From contig NC_090323.1 of the NCBI RefSeq assembly GCF_040869045.1, positions 172,630,083-172,694,082 of the forward strand: DNA of 64,000 nt, in the 5' to 3' direction. The notes under the pieces are model-generated. The model did no database searches, was not told where the DNA came from, and saw nothing but the letters and a program-made list of their open reading frames with translations. The stretch's first letter is position 1; each line of letters starts with the position of its first letter. Below, piece after piece: positions 11,068 through 22,772 of the stretch. The stretch is from Eurosta solidaginis. Its lineage: Eukaryota; Arthropoda; Insecta; Diptera; Tephritidae. A program made the position numbers and the translations under genes.

Positions 11068-11450
11068 GTTGTTCTTGTTGTTGAAGCGATAAAGATACTC
11101 CCGAAGGTTTTGGGTAGTGCTATCGATGTTGATGTTCCTTTGCCGGAAATAGATCCTGTACGTTTCTGTAACAAGCACCATTAAGGTATATGCCAACACT
11201 ATCGCGGCAACGATTTTATATAACCACATTGAACTGTCTAGGAAAAACCTCCCCCACGCCCTAGTTTGATGAGGTTTTTGGGGTCGTCAGAGCTTTGGCT
11301 GATGGAGAAACAGGATGCGCCGTGGGTGGGTTAGGTTTACAATTGGGTTGGAGAAGCTATAAATTGGGCTGGCAACCACTTGTAAGGGTCGCGCTACACA
11401 ACCCCTTAAATTAATTGGGTATTTTCGTCGCCTCTTACGAAATCGAAGAA
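11068..11450 (-). repeat. SINE-like family B copy
   Basis: Family B runs 5' to 3' from a 'CCTGTCGTAAGAGGCGAC'-type block through 'TAGCTTCTCCAACCCAATTGTC' to 'GATAACACTCCCC' and a (CAA)n tail. Here it is on the minus strand, with the tail (GTT on +) at about 11070-11085 and the 5' block degraded at about 11430-11450. It is non-coding. The tail and 5' truncation in other copies indicate retroposition. Confidence 0.65.
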
Positions 11451-11645
11451 AAGAAACATTTAATCTATAAAGAAAGGCCTGATTTTGCTGCTTTTACAGG
11501 CTGCCGAAAATTAATTTTGCATACTTATCAACTTTTTTTTACTCCAAACCGCGCGATACGTTTTTATAACTAAAAAGCGTCGTTACGCAGCTGTAGTGAA
11601 TGTAGAAACGCCGTAACAGGGAAAAAATTTAACTCGGATTTTTTT

Positions 11646-11728
11646 TTGACCGTAAGTGTATATTCCAGTACACAGAGATGGGTATATAGAAATTTCCGCT
11701 TATTCCCGCACTCAAACTTCCTTACTTG
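11646..11728 (+). mobile_element. isolated DINE-1-like 3' terminal fragment
   Basis: The stretch ends with the CTTCCTTACTTG terminus shared by the Helentron-like copies. The hairpin is not well preserved. Only the last bases are convincing. Confidence 0.35.
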
Positions 11729-12370
11729 TTTCTTATTTATTTTCATTTTGGTGTTGGCAGTAAAGGCGTTGGCTTTGCTTATTAGCGACCTCCATAATTT
11801 GCCAACCGTTTTTCTAGCAATTTACACATCTCTTCAGGGGTTTTTTTTGTCTAATGAGCTCCTTTGCCACGCGGCTTAAGCTTTGGCTTTCAGTTTATTG
11901 TTGCCCTGTCGATGATGGTTAGTTGCATGCAACGTGCGAAATGTGTGCATGTTGTAGTTTAGCGGAATCTTTGCGTTCCTTGTTGCATATGTTGTTGCAC
12001 TTGCATGCACTCACGTTTGTATGTTTGTTGGTGCTCCTTATCTAACGAGCGTGTGCAGATTGTTTGGCTTCGAGTGGTAGGGTTGTGGTTATGTGTACTA
12101 AAATAAATATGAGTTTATTTTAATATTATTTTTTTTTGTGAAAAGTCTTTGTTTGCTGCCGTTTCAGCACTTTGACACGTTTTTGCGTTTTTCGCATCAT
12201 TTGGGTTGATACTTGAACCATTTTCATATTTGTATGCAGGCATACTTACTTCCTATATATGTATATAAATATTTCCATGTAATCGTTAGTATGCCAAATA
12301 AAATTTAATAATTCCATTTCAGTGTGAAACCTGACTACAAAAACACTCCAATTTGTTTGGATCCAAAGAA
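11729..12370. other. spacer, no gene recognised
   Basis: This contains T-rich and GCATG-rich DNA typical of fly non-coding sequence. No ORF has a recognisable domain. Confidence 0.5.
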
Positions 12371-12725
12371 GTTTGTTGTTGTAGCGATAAGGACATTACC
12401 CGAAGGCCTTGGGGAGTGTTATCGATATTACGTTCCGGTAACAAGTACCACTAATGGTCTAGCCCAATCATCTCGGGAACGGTTTAGTATGACCACATAT
12501 AACCTTCTAGGCCATACCGGCCTCCCACCCTTAGATCCATAAGGAACTGGGGGTCGCGAGAGCCTCGGCTGTTAAAGAAACATGATTCGCCACGGGTAGG
12601 TGAGGTTGACGTATGGGTTGGAGAAGCTATATATTGTGCTGGCTGGGAAAGGGTTGCGCTACACAACCCCTTGAATCAATTTGGTATTTTAGACGCATCC
12701 TACCGCGGGCATATTATAGGCCCTG
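12371..12725 (-). repeat. SINE-like family B copy
   Basis: The GTTGTTGTAGCGATAAGG start at 12375 is the reverse of the (CAA)n-tailed 3' end. The body aligns with the 61759-62080 copy, and the 5' block ends near 12722 (CCTACCGCGGGCATATT). The short ORFs over it are shadows. Confidence 0.7.
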
Positions 12726-12857
12726 TGACCGCTAGGGATGCTGAAGATCATCTATTGTGCTGGTCTTTATAGCTTTGGTTAAACCCAGGCAAGTCAGCAC
12801 ATCTCGTTCTTGACTTCGTCTGGTATTTGCGGAAGGTATTCTCTACCCGATTAAAAT

Positions 12858-13092
12858 AAAAAGTGTAAGACGCGATAACCTCCGAAGAGATTTAAGGCCG
12901 AGGTACTCTTTCAATTTCCGTCTTGCTCCTTTAAAATTATCCTACAAATTGGCGGGATGGGACCTATATTTGCTTGCTAAATCACTGACGAGGGGTGACC
13001 CCGGTTAGAAAAACTTGTTTATAAATTTTGATGTTGCTTTGCCCGGGACGTGAACCCGGATCTTTGGTGTGGTAGGCGGAGCACGCTTCAAT
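12858..13092 (-). repeat. tRNA-derived SINE copy
   Basis: The minus-strand head has the A-box-like segment at about 13075-13088 and B-box GGGTTCACGTCCC at about 13044-13056. The body matches 1090-1398 with an internal deletion. The left end is A/T-rich. Confidence 0.7.
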
Positions 13093-13619
13093 CACACTTG
13101 CTTAAATGCTCTCTTGCATACTTACTCTTGCATTAAAGGTTCCTTCGGTTTTTACCTGTGCGACCATTTTTCGTGTCCTGTCGTAAAACAGCATATGGTT
13201 ACGGGGTGCTGCTTTTGGCTACAGTCGCTGCTGTGTCAACTTTCTCTCCAAGCTGTGAGGGCCTTGCTTTACATCGTAATGCAATATGCCTTTTCGTTCA
13301 TACGAACAGCTGAATCCCATACTTTTTTTGTAAAACTTTTGATAAAACTATAGGGAATGGGAAGAGGAAAAAAATGGTGGCGGTAATCTTTATTCGAGCG
13401 AAGGGGTTTACCGCTAATCAATTTTCAGTGCCATTTTTTGTTTTGGGGGAAGGGGGATATTTAAAAATAGAGGGCGGGTATGTGAACAGAATTGGGCATA
13501 TGTACCTTAAAGATAAAGGGGTAGGGAATTTTGGAAAGATGTGTGGTATCACGCCCCCTTCAATTGAAAAGTATTACGCTGTATCTTTAAAAATACTTCA
13601 AGTATAATCCAATACTTGG
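13093..13619. other. spacer, no gene recognised
   Basis: ORFs of 94 and 77 codons occur here but show no domain or codon pattern that I can support. Confidence 0.4.
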
Positions 13620-14700
13620 TATAGTGATCGTTTATATGGGAGGAGACGAGCAAGATAGGAATAAAGAAGAGGTGGAACAGAAGAGATAGCGACGAATGAG
13701 AGAAGAAGGGGAAGATGAGAAAGGTGAAAGATTTCCCTAGAGGGTTAGGGCGCTTAGAACAATCGCGCGGCAGGTATGCGTGTCGTAAGAGCCGACTAAT
13801 ATACGAAATTTATTCAAGGGGTTATGTAGCGCAACCCTTTCAAGATGTTGCCAGCACAATTTCTAGCTTCTCCAATCTAATTTTCAACTTCACCTACCCG
13901 TTGCGAATCTTTTTTCTTTAATAGCCATGGCTCTGGCGACTCCAAGTTTCTCATGGATGTAGGGGGTTGGAGGGCGGTATGGTCTAGAAGGTTTCATGTG
14001 GTCAAACTAAATTGTTTCCAAGATGGTCAGACTAGTACCTGAATGGTGGTTGTTACCGGAACCTACCGGATCTGCATCCGACAAAAGACAATCAACATCA
14101 ATAACAATCCCCAAAACCTTCGAGGAGCATCATGGCTACAACAACAACAGCAGGACAATGAGAAGAGTAAAGAGAAAGCAAGCCCATGGCAGACTGTATG
14201 GAATAAAGGGAAATAAGGAGAGGGGAGATTGAGAGATGGCCACAAAATGAGAGGGTCACAAAAATTCAAAGAGTGCGAAAGGATTCGAAAAAAGGGAGGG
14301 TCGTGAAGTGAATGGGGGAAGAAAAATTAGATGACAGATGACAGATGAAGGTATTAGCACCTCAAAGTCGTTAGGAGGATGTAGGAGGGAAGAGAAAACT
14401 ACGGATGAAAGACGGAGAAGATAATATAAGGCTTAGATTGTGAGGGCGCACTCGAGAATACTTTGTTCATTGTGAACGTTCTCCTAATAAATTTTCAACA
14501 AACAGGGAGTGGGAATGGAATTAGAAGTGGGAATGCTTATTTTGAAGAAGGTATACAGGAATGGTGGTGGGAGTGAATTTCGAGGGGGTAGGGAGATGAA
14601 TGGAATAAACGATGAACAAGAACTAGAAGGAGATATGTGGGATAAATTTGAGGAGAAGGGATTAGAGAGTGAAGAACGGAAACGAAGTTTACTTTTTTTG
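13620..14700 (+). repeat. purine-rich (GA) tract, interrupted by a SINE B copy
   Basis: Strand asymmetry is marked. 13635-13735 and 14150-14700 are dominated by GGAAGA/GAGAAG/GGGA runs. The ORFs in it encode Glu/Arg/Gly-rich peptides and are compositional artefacts. Confidence 0.55.
13758..14150 (+). repeat. SINE-like family B copy
   Basis: This is a near full-length + strand copy. It has GGTATGCGTGTCGTAAGAG at about 13772-13790, the central CTTCTCCAATC block, the 'CTCATGG' and 'GATGGTCAGACTAG' blocks, and ends ACAACAACAACAG at 14139-14152. Confidence 0.7.
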
Positions 14701-14959
14701 TAGCCAAACCAATTTTCGGGTTCGTCAGAATCTACCGGGTATGCTCACATTACACTTGTGTGGACCGAAGGGAGGAAAACTTTCCTGGTATAATTAACAA
14801 AAAATTTGGAATTTTTATACTTCTTTAAGTGGAGTTTCTCTTAAAACGAGAACAAAGGGAATTACCTTCTATCATCAAGCAAATAGTTAGCGCAGTTGGG
14901 TCTTGGAATACACGTCTTAATTGGCAGCTGTAATATAGAAATATGAAAACTTCGTTTAT

Positions 14960-15455
14960 TTGGGTACTATAGTGAACACATTAGCTCTGAAATCCGAAGA
15001 ATACTTTGGACTATGTAGGCAATTGAAAAGTAAAGTCCTCTCTCGGCAAACGAAAATCATGCTCTACGAGTCATTTATCGCACCCGTCCCGCTATATTGT
15101 GCAGAAGCATGGACAGTGACACCATCAGATGAGGCGGCTCTGTGGTGTGCGACTCGTGTTGGTGATGACGAGTACCGAAGAAGATTTAATGATGAGCTGT
15201 ACGAGCTTTATGCAGACACCAACACAGTTCAGCGATTAAAATACAGGGGCTTCGTATTATAGGTCATGTAGCAGTCTTAACTGAACCTGCCTATTGAAGC
15301 AGAGTAAGACAGCGGCCCCCACTACGCTGAAAGGAAAAGGTGAAAAACGTTTTAAATCACCTTGATGTAGCAAATTCGCGCCAGTTAGAACAACGATGAA
15401 GCGGCTGGCGCCCTTGTTTGAGGACCATAACCATTTAAACGATTAAGCGCCAGTT
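14960..15455 (+). pseudogene. LINE 3' end (endonuclease-reverse transcriptase type), decayed
   Basis: The ORF 14960-15262 has the RT C-terminal pattern seen in RTE/Craft-type LINEs (LKSKVLSRQTKIMLYESFIAPVPLYCAEAW, abbreviated here to its first and last blocks: 'LSRQTKIMLYESF', 'YCAEAWTV', 'DEYRRRFNDELYELYAD'). The segment between 'EAWT' and 'VGDD' is shortened. After the stop, homology continues to the non-coding end and a TAAGTAAGTAAG tail at about 15454-15466. The same 3' end recurs at 26150-26472. It is inactive because upstream RT and endonuclease domains are absent. Confidence 0.6.
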
Positions 15456-15469
15456 AAGTAAGTAAGTTC

Positions 15470-17106
15470 TCCTAGTGTGCTAATTTTTAAAGTTTTCTAA
15501 CAAAAACTCCGAATGAAATCTGCTAAGTCAAAAGAAATTTCCGCGTACCTTTAAATACATAACTTCGAACACCGCTTGCTTGGCCTAGCCCTTATGTTTA
15601 TTTACCCCCATAATGTCTGAGGTCAATCATTTGTTGGAGTGATTGTTAAAATGTAACGATAAAAGTTTAACAACCGTCGAAGCAATAAAAAAACTCTTAT
15701 CATTTACTTACATAACAAATTTATTAGCGGAAAAAATGGAAAACAGCTTTTTATCGGATCACATAATGAGGTCAATAAAATGACCCGCATACACGCAACG
15801 ACAAGACAGGATGAACAGACACAAAACACCACGCACAACTTTAACCGCAAATAGACCGACAGACAGTGAGCAATCGCAGAAATGAAATGAGACATTTTCT
15901 TGTGTGTGACTGACCAAGTGAGTATGACCGAAGGCGGCGTGTTACAACAACAAATGCAGAGTTATATGAAATGAACTTACGAGTATCTGTGCAAAGAACA
16001 AAATATGCAGACACTGTAAAGCAGATGACTGCGTCTTCTTCAACACGTGCAGTGCAAAAGAATATGTAAATGTAGGTATGAAGGCTATAGTTTTCAATTT
16101 GTAATTTTGTTATTTTTTTCCACCGTCTGGGGTGAGTGTAATGGTGCAAAAAAGCACCCTCCCGCCACTACCATTAAACACGTGTCATGGCTATGAATTT
16201 TATTTCAGAAGTTTTAAATTTGTCAACGTTGTTACATTTGGCATGATTCTTATTTTTATTGTTTCATGTTTTTGGCAGGCATGCTGCGCGGGTCAAAGTT
16301 CTTTGGTTGGGGTGACGCAGCGATGTGTAGTTTTGGGTGTAAGACAACGCTGACAGTCGTCAGGATGTGTCAAGTGTGGCAATAAAAATGTCAGCATATA
16401 TCTCATGAACTGCATCAACATAAACATGAACATCATCAGCTTCAATGCCTCCACCAGTGTCAGTAACAGCAACACCACTATATTTAACAACAACATGAAT
16501 GCGATTAACAACAGTGACAGAATTTGGTTAAAAGCAACAATAACAAAGTCAATTTTATGCACTCGTTTTAATAAATTCACCAATACAAGGTGCTTCATAA
16601 AGTAACCTCACTACAATTATAAAAGAAAAGTTTTGATTACGTCATCATTTTTGGCTGTCTCGCAGAAAAGTACGCGACTTATTCTTACCCACCGATTACT
16701 GAGGTTAATCGGAAACCGAGTCAAATTTCACCTACTCTTCCGAACTAGGGAGGAGAAAGGAGGAAAGGTGGGCGTGGGATGCTCCACTTGCTCTCCATCC
16801 ATAAGCAAAATATATCCCACTAAGCAAAGTGTTTGTGTATTCCATTCGCCGGTTGAATGGAAGCTGCAAAATAAAGCTTAATCAGTTCGACACTTTTTTG
16901 GCCCCTTGTGGTATTACATACTCTAAAGGTAATACTGGCCTTCAATTATTTGGCGAATCGCTGCCATATCAACAATAAATAAAATAATTAAAATAAAATA
17001 TTTAAGTTAAACGGTTTTATTGAAAGCAATACTTACATTAAGTCATAGTAATATTAAAAGCTAGAAAATAATTAGTAGGTACTAGTCCTCACACTCCTCA
17101 TCAATC
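15470..17106. other. spacer, no gene recognised
   Basis: The region has a CAA/ATC-rich patch at about 16400-16550 that creates Leu/Met-rich and Asn/Thr-rich shadow ORFs on the two strands. I see nothing else that I can support. Confidence 0.45.
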
Positions 17107-17108
17107 TA

Positions 17109-17268
17109 GGGCGCTGATCAGAAAATTTAATAAAAGCGTTCGACATGCAACATTTTTGTTGATAGTCATAAGTAAGACCCACTGAACGTTAATGAGGTTA
17201 TGCTACGCCTCACATTTTTAAAAATTTCACGCGCCTAAAGCTTTTATTTAATTGTCTGATCAACGCCC
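17109..17268. mobile_element. 160-bp MITE flanked by TA
   Basis: The left end GGGCGCTGATCAGAAAATTT and the inverted right end GGGCGTTGATCAGACAATTA match over about 30 bases. TA dinucleotides flank both ends (17107-17108 and 17269-17270). The size and TA target suggest a Tc1/mariner-type MITE. No ORF. Confidence 0.6.
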
Positions 17269-17449
17269 TAGTCTGTATTTAATTGCCTATTAATTCTCAT
17301 TCTATTTAGTTCATTTAGTCACTCATTATTACAAGGACTCTTTCCTGATAATTTGTTACAATCTAAGTCCTCAATACATAATCCCAAAGACTTTACTCGA
17401 CCCTGCGCCACGTATGCTTGTCCCTCCTCGAACTCCAAAGTATTTTGAT

Positions 17450-17812
17450 GTCACTTCTACAGAAGTGTATGTAATATTTGTTCCATATATGAGCCAAATC
17501 GGACAAAAAATACGAGTATTTTTAATATCTCAATTTTTGCGCCACCTGGTGGCGATTTTTTTCATATGCCGCTTTCTATTCATGTATGTAATATGTGTTC
17601 CAAATATGAGCCTAATCGGAGCACAAATAAGATTTTTTTGAATATCTCGATACCTTTGCCACCTAGCGGCGATTTTTTTTTTCATATGCCGCTTTCTATT
17701 CATGTATGTATTATGTGTTCCAAATATGAGCCAAATCGGACAACAAATACGATTTTTTGGATATCTGGATCCTTGCGCCACCTAGCGGCGATTTTTTCTT
17801 ATTATTGCATTG
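17450..17812 (+). repeat. three tandem units of about 120 bp with CTCF-like cores
   Basis: Each unit runs 'TCATATGCCGCTTTCTATTC', 'GTGTTCCAAATATGAGCC', an A-rich segment, 'ATATCTCGAT' and then a GCCACCT(A/G)G core. The cores lie at 17539-17552, 17656-17669 and 17775-17788. The first (GCGCCACCTGGTGG) fits the vertebrate CTCF core consensus at every position. Confidence 0.75.
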
Positions 17813-18029
17813 TCATCCGATTCTGAACTATATTCCAAATTTCAAGCTGTTAGCTTATCGGGAAGTTTCTTAAATTTCAATTACAAAATTCGTGCCAGCC
17901 TCTCAAGTGAAGCCAAATAAAACCGTTTAAAAATATGTCGGTGCTTTATGTGGGGATGCAAAGTTTCAGGTTATTTGTGGTCTGCATGGAATAGCTTTGA
18001 TCATGAGTTACATATCTCAACAATGTATG

Positions 18030-18720
18030 ACTTGAACGTAAGTACATATCTGATGAAATTTGAAGCTTCTAGCCGTTAAAAAGAGGGAAGAAATGACAGT
18101 TTATAGGGGGTATATTCTATATATACCACAGATCCCTATGATTTTTTCAGACCACATTATTTGCTATATGCGAAAGCATTTATGAAATTTGAAGCGTCTA
18201 GCTGTTAAAATGATACAGTAATTACGAAAAGTTTCTTATCTAAAAAATCGGTTGTGGGGAATATATGCTATATATAGCTCCGATCTTATCAAGTTTTTCG
18301 GGAAACAATATGTGCAATATACGAAAGCATATGTTGCAGTTTGAAGCTTCAATCCGATAAATTGAGGAAGATATGACAAAAATACTCTTTCCTGAAAAAT
18401 CGGTTGTGTTGGGGATATATGCTGTAGTGGCCCGATGCGGTCGGTTTCGACAAATGTCTAATCGGACACTTAAATATACCTGCTCACCAAATTTCATCAA
18501 GATATCTCAAAAATTTAGGGACTAGTTTGCTTACAAACAGAAAGATGGACAGAGGTGCATGGCTAAATCAACTCAGATCTTCATCCTGATCATTTCGGTA
18601 TATTTATTGGTGGATCTACCTCTTCTCCTTTAAAGACTTACAATTTTGAGATCTGTGACAAACTTAATATACCATTTCATTTTCATGAAAGGAATAAATA
18701 AGTTCTTGTAAAAGCGGGGT
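18030..18720 (-). mobile_element. another Helentron-like/DINE-1-like family fragment with short tandem units
   Basis: Units beginning 'TTTGAAGCTTCTAGCCG' recur at about 18060, 18190 and 18340 with 'AAAAATCGGTTGTG' between them. To the right lie a degraded GGAC/GACAGA block with 'CATGGCTAAATCAACTCAG' and an end 'AAACTTAATATACC'. The order is that of a DINE-1-like element read on the minus strand, but it is a different family from H1. Ends are not clear. Confidence 0.5.
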
Positions 18721-18848
18721 CGCCCTTTCGCAATGGTTTGCCTATATTCCGAGTGTATTTCTGCCCTGAAAAGCTTCTTTGTGAAAATTCAACTTGCAGC
18801 GGCCGTTTGTACTAAACAGAAAATATGTAAGCCCCTTGTTGCCCATTG

Positions 18849-19280
18849 TTAAGAAAAAATAATAAAAAGATGATAAAAAATTTTAATCACTACCTTTATA
18901 TAAATTGACCTAAAAATAGAAGGCAATTTTTCCTTTAATGCAGACATAATCTTGTAGAATTTTGATTAAAAAATTTTAAAAATAGCTCTTGTAAAAAATT
19001 TTGGTATATAAAACTATAAAGGTGAGGCGCAATCCTTCAATTTAAGGCAAACCATGTACTTGGGATTAACTAATTGATTATTTAAAATTTTGAGCACGCG
19101 CTCTACCTTTATAATTTTAAATCCCAAAATTCTTTTGCAAGATCTATTTTTAAAGTTCTTTAATCAAAATTCAACAAGATTATGTCTGTATTAAAGGAAA
19201 AATTGCCTTCTATTTTTAGGTCCATTTATATAAAGGTAGTCCTTAACATTTTTTTATCATCTTCTTATTTTCAATTTTTA
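18849..19280. repeat. long inverted repeat: arms of about 183 bp, loop about 67 bp
   Basis: The left arm 18849-19030 is matched by the reverse complement of 19098-19280. By eye the match is close to 90 percent, including 'CCTAAAAATAGAAGGCAATT' and 'GATTATGTCTG' blocks on each arm. A transcript would fold into a long hairpin. It may be a foldback-type or long-TIR MITE. No ORF and no obvious target duplication. Confidence 0.8.
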
Positions 19281-19309
19281 GTGCTGCCTACGCATTTGAA
19301 ATTTTGGGT

Positions 19310-20640
19310 TCTGACTCACGGCCCAAGCTTCAAGTCTCTAGCTCACCGGGAAGTTACTTAAAAGTCGATTGCAAGATTCCCCTCGTTTTTCAGGGATTTG
19401 TAGTTATCTCAATTAGCACGCCACCTAGCGGAACTTTGTTATAAATAGTATCGTCACCAAGCCTCGAACTGTGTGCCAAGTTTCAAGGTCACCGGGAAGT
19501 TAGTTATAAATGGATTGAAAGATTCACAAATCAAAATTAATTTTCTTAATATCTCGATCCATGCTCAACCTAGCGAAATTTTTTTGATCAAATGTTACAT
19601 TTTCACCGGGTTCTGACTCACAGCCCAAGTTTCAGGTCTCTAGCTCACCGTTAAGTTACTTAAAAATCGATGGCAAGATTCCCTTGGTTTTTTCAGGGAT
19701 TTTCGTTTATCTCGATTCGTCTGCCACCTGGCGGCATTTGGTTTTCCACGAATTGTAGTGCCGTCGACTCGCAAACCGTGTGCTAAGTTTCAACTTTCTA
19801 GGTAACCGGGAAGTTAGTCAAAAATGGATTGAAAGATTCCCAAATCAATATTAATTTTCTTAATATCTCGATCCGTGCGCCACCTAGCGAAATTTTATTG
19901 ACAAAATATTGTATTGTCACTGGGTTCTGACTCACGGCTCAAGTTTCATGTATCCAGCTCACCGGAAAGTTACAAAAAAATCGATTGCAAGATTCCCCTT
20001 GTTTTTCAAGGATTTGTAGTTATCTCACTTAGCGCGCCACCTAGCGGAATTTTGTTTTCTGTAAATTGTATTGTCGCCAAGCCTCGAACTACGTGCCAAT
20101 TTTCAAGTCTCTAGGCCACCGGGAAGTTAGCCAAAAATGGATTGCAAGATTCCCAAATCAAAACTAATTTTCTTAATATCTCGATCCATGCGCCACCTAG
20201 CGACATTTCTTTGATCAAAAAGGTTGCACTGTCACCGGGTTCTGACTCATGGCCCAAGTTTCAGTTCTCTAGCTCACCGGGAAGTTACTTAAAAATCGAT
20301 CGCAAGATTCCCTGCGTTTTTTTTTAGGGATTTTCAGGGATTTTCGTTTATCTTGATTCGTCTGCCACCTGGCGGCATTTTGTTTTCCGTGAATTGTAGT
20401 GCCATCGACTCGCAAACTATGTGCTAAGTTTCAAGTCTCTGGATCATCGAAAAGTTAGTTAAAAGTCGATCGCAAAATTTCCATTTTAAAATTAATTTTC
20501 TGTATATCTCGATCTGTGCGCCACCTGGCGGATTTTTTTTCACTTGTATTGTAATGTCTCCCAGATCTGAACTATGCTCTAAGTATAAAGTGTCTAGCTC
20601 ATCACCAGGAAGTTACCGAAAAAGACTTTTCCTGTCAAAA
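19310..20640 (+). repeat. tandem array of about 155-bp units with CTCF-like cores
   Basis: Eight units share 'CTGACTCACGGCCCAAGTTTC', 'CTCACCGGGAAGTTACTTAA', 'GATTGCAAGATTCCC', 'TATCTCGATTCG' and a GCCACCTRGCG core. Cores lie at 19418, about 19565 (degraded), 19721, 19877, 20034, 20190, 20362 and 20518. Four unit types follow each other in the order A-B-C-B', and A recurs after 613 bases. The array is non-coding. Isolated units of the same family occur at 6425-6545 and 17811-17935. Confidence 0.8.
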
Positions 20641-20698
20641 ATCCGTATGGAAATGAGGGGACAAACATAAAAACGACTTAATATAAAGGTATAATATA

Positions 20699-22772
20699 AC
20701 AAGTAAGGAAGGTTAAGTTCGGGTGTAACCGAACATTACATACTCAGTTGAGAGCTATGGTGACAACATAAGGGAAAATAACCATGTAGGAAAATGAACC
20801 GAGGGAAACCCTGGAATATGTTTGTATGACATGTGTATCAAATGAAAGGCATTAAAGAGTATTTTATGAGGGAGTGGGCCATAGTTCTATAGGTGGACGC
20901 CATTTAGGGATATAGCCATAAAGGTGGATCAGGGTTGAATGCGTTTGTACGATATGGGTATCAAATGAAAGGTGTTAATGAGGGTTTTAAAAGGGAGTGG
21001 TGGTTGTCGTATAGGTGGTCGCCTTTTCGAGATATCGCCATAAAGGTGGACCAGGGGTGACTCTAGAATGCGTTTGTACGATACGGGTATCAAATGAAAG
21101 GTGTTAATGAGTATTTTAAAAGGGAGTAATCCTTACTTCCATAGGTGGACGCCGTTTCGGGATATCGCCATAAAGGTGGACCAGGGGTGACCCGAGAATT
21201 TGTTTGTACAATACGGGTATCAAAAGAAAGGTGTTAATGAGTATTTTAAAAGGGAGTAATCCTTAGTTCCATAGGTGGACGCCGTTTCGAGATATCGTCA
21301 TAAAGGTGGACCAGGGGTGACTCTAGACTTTGTTTGTACGATATGGGTATCAAATTAAAGGTATAAATGAGAGTTTTAAAAGGGAGTGGTGGTAGTTGTA
21401 TATGTGAAGGCATTTTCCAGATATCGACCAAAATGTGGACCAGTGTGACCCAGAACATCATCTGTTGGATACCGCTTATTTATTTATATATGTAGTACCT
21501 GCCAAGATTTTAAGAGTTTTTTATTTCGCCCTGCAGAACTTTTTTCATTTTCTTCTACTTAATATGGTAGGTGTCACAACCATTTTATAAAGTTTTTTCT
21601 AAAGTTATATTTCGCGTCAATAAAACAATCCAATTACCTTACCATGTTTCCTCCCTTTTTTCGTATTTGGTATAGAATTATGGCATTTTTTTCATTTTTC
21701 GTAATTTTCGATATCGAAAAAGTGGGCGTGGTCATAGTCGGATTTCGTTCATTTTTCATACCAAGATAAAGTGAGTTCAAGTAAGCACGTGAACTAAGTT
21801 CATTAAAGATATGCCGATTTTTGCTCAAGTTATCGTGTTAACGGCCATGCGGAAGGACAGACGGACGACTGTGTATAAAAACTGGCCGTGGCATCAACCG
21901 ATGTCGCCCATTTTCACAGAAAACAGTTAACGTCATAAAATCTATGCCCCTACCAAATTAGAAGGATTGGTTAATTTTTGTTCGAATTATGGCGTTAAAA
22001 GTATCCTAGACAAATTAAATGAAAAAGGGCGGAGCCACGCCCATTTTGAAATTTTCTTTTATTTTTGTATTTTGTTGCACCATATCATTACTGGAGTTGA
22101 ATGTTGACATAATTTACTTATATACTGATATTGGATATTAAATTTTTTGTTAAAATTTTACTTAAAAAATTTTTTTTTTTAAAAGTAGGCGTGGTCCTTC
22201 TCCGATTTTGCTAATTTTTATTAAGCGTACATATAGTAATTGCAGTAACGTTCCTGCCAAAGTTCATCATGATATCTTCAACGACTGCCAAATTACAGCT
22301 TGCAAAACTTCTAAATTACCTTCTTTTAAAAGTGGGCGGTGCCACACCCATTGTCCAAAATTTTACTAATTTTCTATTCTGCGTTATAAGTTCAACTCAT
22401 CTACCAAGTTTCGTCGCTTTATCTGTCTTTTGTAATGAATTATCGCACTTTTTCGGTTTTTCGAAATTTTCGATATCGAAAAAGTGGGCGTGGTTATAGT
22501 CCGATATCGTTAATTTTAAATAGCGGTCTGAGATGAGTGCTCAGGAATCTACATACCAAATTTCATCAAGATACCTCAAAATTTACTCAAGTTATCGTGT
22601 TAACTGGCGGACGGACGGACGGACATGGCTCAATCAAATTTTTTTTCGATCCTGATTATTTTGGTATATGAAAGTCTATATCTATCTCGATTCCTTTATA
22701 TATGTACAACCAACCGTTATCCAATCAAACTTAATATACTCTGTGAGCTCTGCTCAACTGAGTATAAAAAAG
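20699..22772 (-). mobile_element. DINE-1-like element copy H3, complete
   Basis: On the + strand it begins with the reversed 3' end (CAAGTAAGGAAGG) and the hairpin GTTCGGGTGTAACCGAAC, then ATACTCAGTTGAG. It ends with the inverted motif CTCAACTGAGTAT at about 22754-22766. The GGAC microsatellite sits at about 22608-22626. The small ORFs across the core are shared shadows of all copies. Confidence 0.8.
20790..21440 (-). repeat. about 130-bp tandem array inside H3 (about 5 units)
   Basis: The conserved 'GCCATAAAGGTGG' recurs at about 20917, 21039, 21169 and 21299 with spacings of 122 to 130 bases. The 5'-proximal unit is the diverged 'CCAAAATGTGGACCAG' type. This is the shortest array in the window. 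Confidence 0.8.

Noticed and set aside
16293..16605. Leu/Met-rich membrane-like minus ORF
   Set aside because: The region is a low-complexity CAA/ATC/TCA tract; hydrophobicity follows from base composition.
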